A stretch of 8,392 nt of DNA, taken from NCBI GenBank assembly GCA_023423775.1, contig JAFAEZ010000146.1, positions 1 to 8,392 on the forward strand. Direction: 5' to 3'. Under the pieces are notes generated by a model. That model had not been told where the DNA came from and made no database searches. It was given only the letters and a program-made list of their open reading frames with translations. Every line of letters starts with the position of its first letter. The stretch's first letter is position 1. The translations under genes were made by a program, and so were the position numbers. This stretch comes from Pseudomonadota bacterium (GTDB taxonomy: Bacteria > Pseudomonadota > Alphaproteobacteria > Sphingomonadales > Sphingomonadaceae). Shown one piece after another: positions 6,467 to 8,392 of this stretch.

Positions 6467-6797
6467 CGGACACTCCTCCATCATGCGTGGGTGGCAAATG
6501 CGAATGGGTGCCGCACCCGGTCACGGTCAGGCGCCAATGCACCATCGCGAGAAGGCAGGTGGTGCCGGGATCGTCGCTGTCCCTCAGGCTCGAGGTCAAA
6601 GTGGCCCAATCCTCCTCGGACGCGAAGCGCGAAAAGTCTGCCACTGCAATGCGCGCATAACTCGCCGGGCTCACGTCCAGCCCGGCCGCGGCTCCGGCGA
6701 CCTCTTCGGCAAGTTGTGGGTCGGAAGCTCGCAACCAGACGTGGAAGGAACCCGCCGAGTTGCGCGCCGCGGCCAGCATGTCCCCAAGCATCGGCAT
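6438..6797 (-). CDS. Conserved-looking 119-residue protein of unknown function in nar operon
   Basis: I cannot assign this protein to a family. It begins at ATG 6797, which shares one base with the stop of the upstream parvulin gene (TGATG); the open frame upstream of that is a shadow of the parvulin gene. The first 90 residues look like a small, mostly helical, soluble domain with several Trp residues and acidic patches (ASEEDWATL at 59-67, RDSDDPG at 72-78). The C-terminal part has Cys95, His98, His100 and His105 in the pattern CxxHxH-x4-H, a possible metal-binding cluster. There is no signal peptide or membrane helix, so it is probably cytoplasmic. Gene coupling to the parvulin and to narI suggests a role in nitrate reductase assembly or maturation; this is inference. 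The last 29 nt overlap the next gene. Confidence 0.7.
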   Translation of the reverse strand: MPMLGDMLAAARNSAGSFHVWLRASDPQLAEEVAGAAAGLDVSPASYARIAVADFSRFASEEDWATLTSSLRDSDDPGTTCLLAMVHWRLTVTGCGTHSHLPPTHDGGVSDERSWATPA

Positions 6798-7711
6798 CAG
6801 CCGCCCGTCCCCTCGATCAGCACCCCTTCGACCTTGCCGCGGCGTGCCAGCCCCGCGACGTAACGCGCCGCCTCGACCGACCAGCTCCTCGCCTCCAGCA
6901 TGTCCGCGATTCGGTCTCTCGCATGCTCGAACGGAATGATGCGACCCGGGATCCGCCGCTGCAGGCGAAGCACATGCCAGCCGAAGCGCGAGCGGACGGG
7001 CTCGCGACCGGTTTCGCCATCGGTCAATGCCTCGATCCCGGCCTGCACCGAAGGGACGAGTTCGCCACGCCTGATCTGGCCCAGCGAACCATCCTGGCGG
7101 GCCGACGCGCAGCCCGAAAAGGCGCGTGCCGCGGCGGCGAACTTCGCCGGATCGTCGCCGACATCGAACGCGATGGCTCGCGCCCGCGCCTCGGCCGCAG
7201 CCCACGCCCCGTCGCCCTCCCCTTCGGGCTCGATCAATATGTGCGCGGCCTCGAACAGGTCGGGCGTGCGGAAGCGGCTGCCGTTCGCCTCATAATAGCG
7301 GCGGCACTCCTCCTCGCCGGCGTGCGCCGGCTCCACTTCCTCCTCGAGCAGCATTCGGACGAGCGCGTCGTCCTCGGCTTCGGTACGGCCTGCCTCGTCG
7401 GCTTCGGGTTCCGGGTCGAGCCCGATCCGACGCGCTTCCTGAAGCAGCAGCTCGCGGACCGCGAGGGCGCGCGCCGCTTCGACCCACGCCGTTTCGGCGT
7501 CGGGCGCCGGGTGGTGCTGGATCTCCTGCGAGATCGCCTCCGGCGTGATCTCGACGCCGTTCACGATCACCTCGCCAAAGCTCGGGGGCGGCGGGATGAC
7601 CGGCTCAGGCCCGCCACCGCAGCCGCCACTTTCGCACGCGCTCGGCATTGTCGGGACCGCGCGGCGCTGCTCCGGGTCGCCGAGATTGATGACATCGAGC
7701 CGCCTGCTCAT
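6797..7711 (-). CDS. Parvulin-type (NifM/PpiC-like) peptidyl-prolyl cis-trans isomerase
   Basis: This 304-residue protein has the layout of NifM-like folding factors. It has a variable N-terminus, a SurA-like helical domain (VNGVEITPEAI from residue 50, to about 145), and a C-terminal parvulin domain (about 150-255) with EAAHILIE (154-161), SGCASARQDGSLGQIRRGEL (199-218) and FGWHVLRL (243-250). These match the parvulin RHIL, GG-LG and FG-H signatures. No signal peptide or membrane segment is seen, so it likely acts in the cytoplasm, where NarGH folds. The first 45 residues are unusual: a Cys/Gly segment CESGGCGGG (26-34) followed by a Pro run. A PpiC-type isomerase directly after narI is known from nar operons, for example in Pseudomonas aeruginosa (from memory). 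The ATG overlaps the narI stop as ATGA, with GAGGG about 10 nt upstream. Confidence 0.88.
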   Translation of the reverse strand: MSRRLDVINLGDPEQRRAVPTMPSACESGGCGGGPEPVIPPPPSFGEVIVNGVEITPEAISQEIQHHPAPDAETAWVEAARALAVRELLLQEARRIGLDPEPEADEAGRTEAEDDALVRMLLEEEVEPAHAGEEECRRYYEANGSRFRTPDLFEAAHILIEPEGEGDGAWAAAEARARAIAFDVGDDPAKFAAAARAFSGCASARQDGSLGQIRRGELVPSVQAGIEALTDGETGREPVRSRFGWHVLRLQRRIPGRIIPFEHARDRIADMLEARSWSVEAARYVAGLARRGKVEGVLIEGTGG

Positions 7712-8392
7712 GTTGCCGTTCCCTCATCGACATATTGGCGCATCACAGTGTCGCCGCCATAGCTCGGGGCCACCCCCACCGGACCATGAGTCTGCGAGTA
7801 ATTCGGCTTGCCGCGCCGGCGCGAGCGGACGATCTGGTAACCTGGGCGCACCAGGAACCAGATCGGCGCGCTCCAGATATGGACCAGGCGCGTGAAGGGC
7901 GTGATCAGGAACAAGGTGAGGCCGAGCACGATATGGAGCTTGTAGACGATCGCCACCTCCTTGATGCTCTCGGGAGCGTTCGGATCGAAGGTAAGTACGC
8001 CCTGCGCCCAGCTCATGAATCGCACCATCTCCGCGCCGTCGAGATGCTGGATGGTCCAGTAGGTCGTGGCGATGCCGAGCACGAGCTGAAGCCAGATCAG
8101 CACCAGGACGGCAATGTCGCCAACCGACGAGCTGCGGCGGATGCGGGCGTCGAACAAGCGACGGTGGAGCAATAGCGAGCAGCCGATAAAGGCGGCGACA
8201 CCGGCGATACCTCCAACCACAAGCGCCATGAGCTGCTTGAAGCCGTGGCTGATGCCCAGCGTCTCGATCACGTTGATCGGCGTCAGCAAGCCCACCAGAT
8301 GGCCGCCGAGCAGGACCAGCACGCCGAGGTGGAACAGGTTCGAGCCCACCATCATCTGCTTGCGGCGCAGGAACTTGCTCGATTGCGAGCGC
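7708..8392 (-). CDS. narI: Respiratory nitrate reductase gamma subunit NarI (5' end outside window)
   Basis: NarI is the cytochrome b subunit that anchors NarGH to the inner membrane. It oxidises quinol and passes electrons through two b haems to NarH and NarG. The frame is open to the window edge, so the first helix and true start are missing. Visible homology starts with RRKQ-MMVGSNLFHLG; Met 8355 is internal, by comparison with the E. coli LASNLFHIG. The four haem-ligand histidines are present: codons 8331-8329 and 8301-8299 (HLGVLVLLGGH), and 7935-7933 and 7881-7879 (KLH and LVHIW, 18 residues apart). HLDGAEMVRFMSWAQ and LFLITPFTRLVHIWSAP are family blocks. Beyond the last helix is a polar tail of about 35 residues (GKPNYSQTH...) that E. 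coli NarI lacks. narG, narH and narJ should lie upstream on this strand, beyond 8392. Confidence 0.96.
   Translation of the reverse strand, partial: RSQSSKFLRRKQMMVGSNLFHLGVLVLLGGHLVGLLTPINVIETLGISHGFKQLMALVVGGIAGVAAFIGCSLLLHRRLFDARIRRSSSVGDIAVLVLIWLQLVLGIATTYWTIQHLDGAEMVRFMSWAQGVLTFDPNAPESIKEVAIVYKLHIVLGLTLFLITPFTRLVHIWSAPIWFLVRPGYQIVRSRRRGKPNYSQTHGPVGVAPSYGGDTVMRQYVDEGTAT

Noticed and set aside
6798..7205. In-frame upstream extension of the 119-residue gene
   Set aside because: It is an out-of-frame reading of the parvulin gene; ATG 6797 has the same stop/start overlap as neighbouring junctions.
6449..7762. A 437-codon open frame on the plus strand opposite the parvulin and 119-residue genes
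   Set aside because: It is antisense to genes with clear motifs and overlap coupling; its translation is Arg/Pro-rich and low-complexity, typical of a GC-rich shadow frame.
1..8392. Search for CRISPR arrays, insertion-sequence ends, tRNA/rRNA genes, attachment sites and a Moco riboswitch
   Set aside because: By eye, no spaced direct repeats, transposase motifs, tRNA-like cloverleaf or long structured leader were found; nearly all sequence is accounted for by coding genes.

Overview
This window is a compact, GC-rich bacterial region that combines molybdenum-cofactor (Moco) biosynthesis with the 3' end of a respiratory nitrate reductase operon. The protein styles (MoaB, MobA with a GGGKP loop, NnrS, NifM-like parvulin after narI) and the dense overlapping genes suggest an alphaproteobacterium, perhaps a sphingomonad. 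That placement is inference from resemblance, not from a marker gene.

Layout. (1) Positions 1-2557, plus strand: a Moco operon moaE (5' end cut by the window) - moaB - moaC - moeA, joined by stop/start overlaps. moeA appears to begin at a CTG codon (1370) overlapping the moaC stop. (2) 2544-5079, minus strand: an operon nnrS - TSUP permease - mobA, also joined by stop/start overlaps, converging on moeA with a 14-base tail-to-tail overlap. (3) About 5080-5180: a divergent intergenic region between nnrS and moaA. (4) 5181-6239, plus strand: moaA, the radical-SAM GTP 3',8-cyclase. (5) 6257-8392, minus strand: the end of a nar operon: narI (5' end cut by the window), a NifM-like parvulin peptidyl-prolyl isomerase, a 119-residue protein I do not recognise, and a 69-residue single-pass membrane protein.

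How the genes work together. MoaA and MoaC convert GTP to cyclic pyranopterin monophosphate. MoaE, with a MoaD not seen here and probably upstream, adds the dithiolene sulfurs. MoaB adenylylates molybdopterin and MoeA inserts molybdate. MobA attaches GMP to give the bis-MGD cofactor that NarG requires. NarI is the dihaem b membrane quinol oxidase of NarGHI. The parvulin is the kind of folding factor found after narI in other nar operons. NnrS proteins are haem/copper membrane proteins linked to nitric-oxide stress during nitrate and nitrite respiration. The window therefore looks like a nitrate-respiration island carrying its own cofactor supply.

No RNA genes, insertion sequences, CRISPR arrays or long repeats were seen, and there is no gene-free stretch over 300 bases. 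The least understood parts are the TSUP permease inside the Moco/NO operon and the two small genes at the end of the nar operon.
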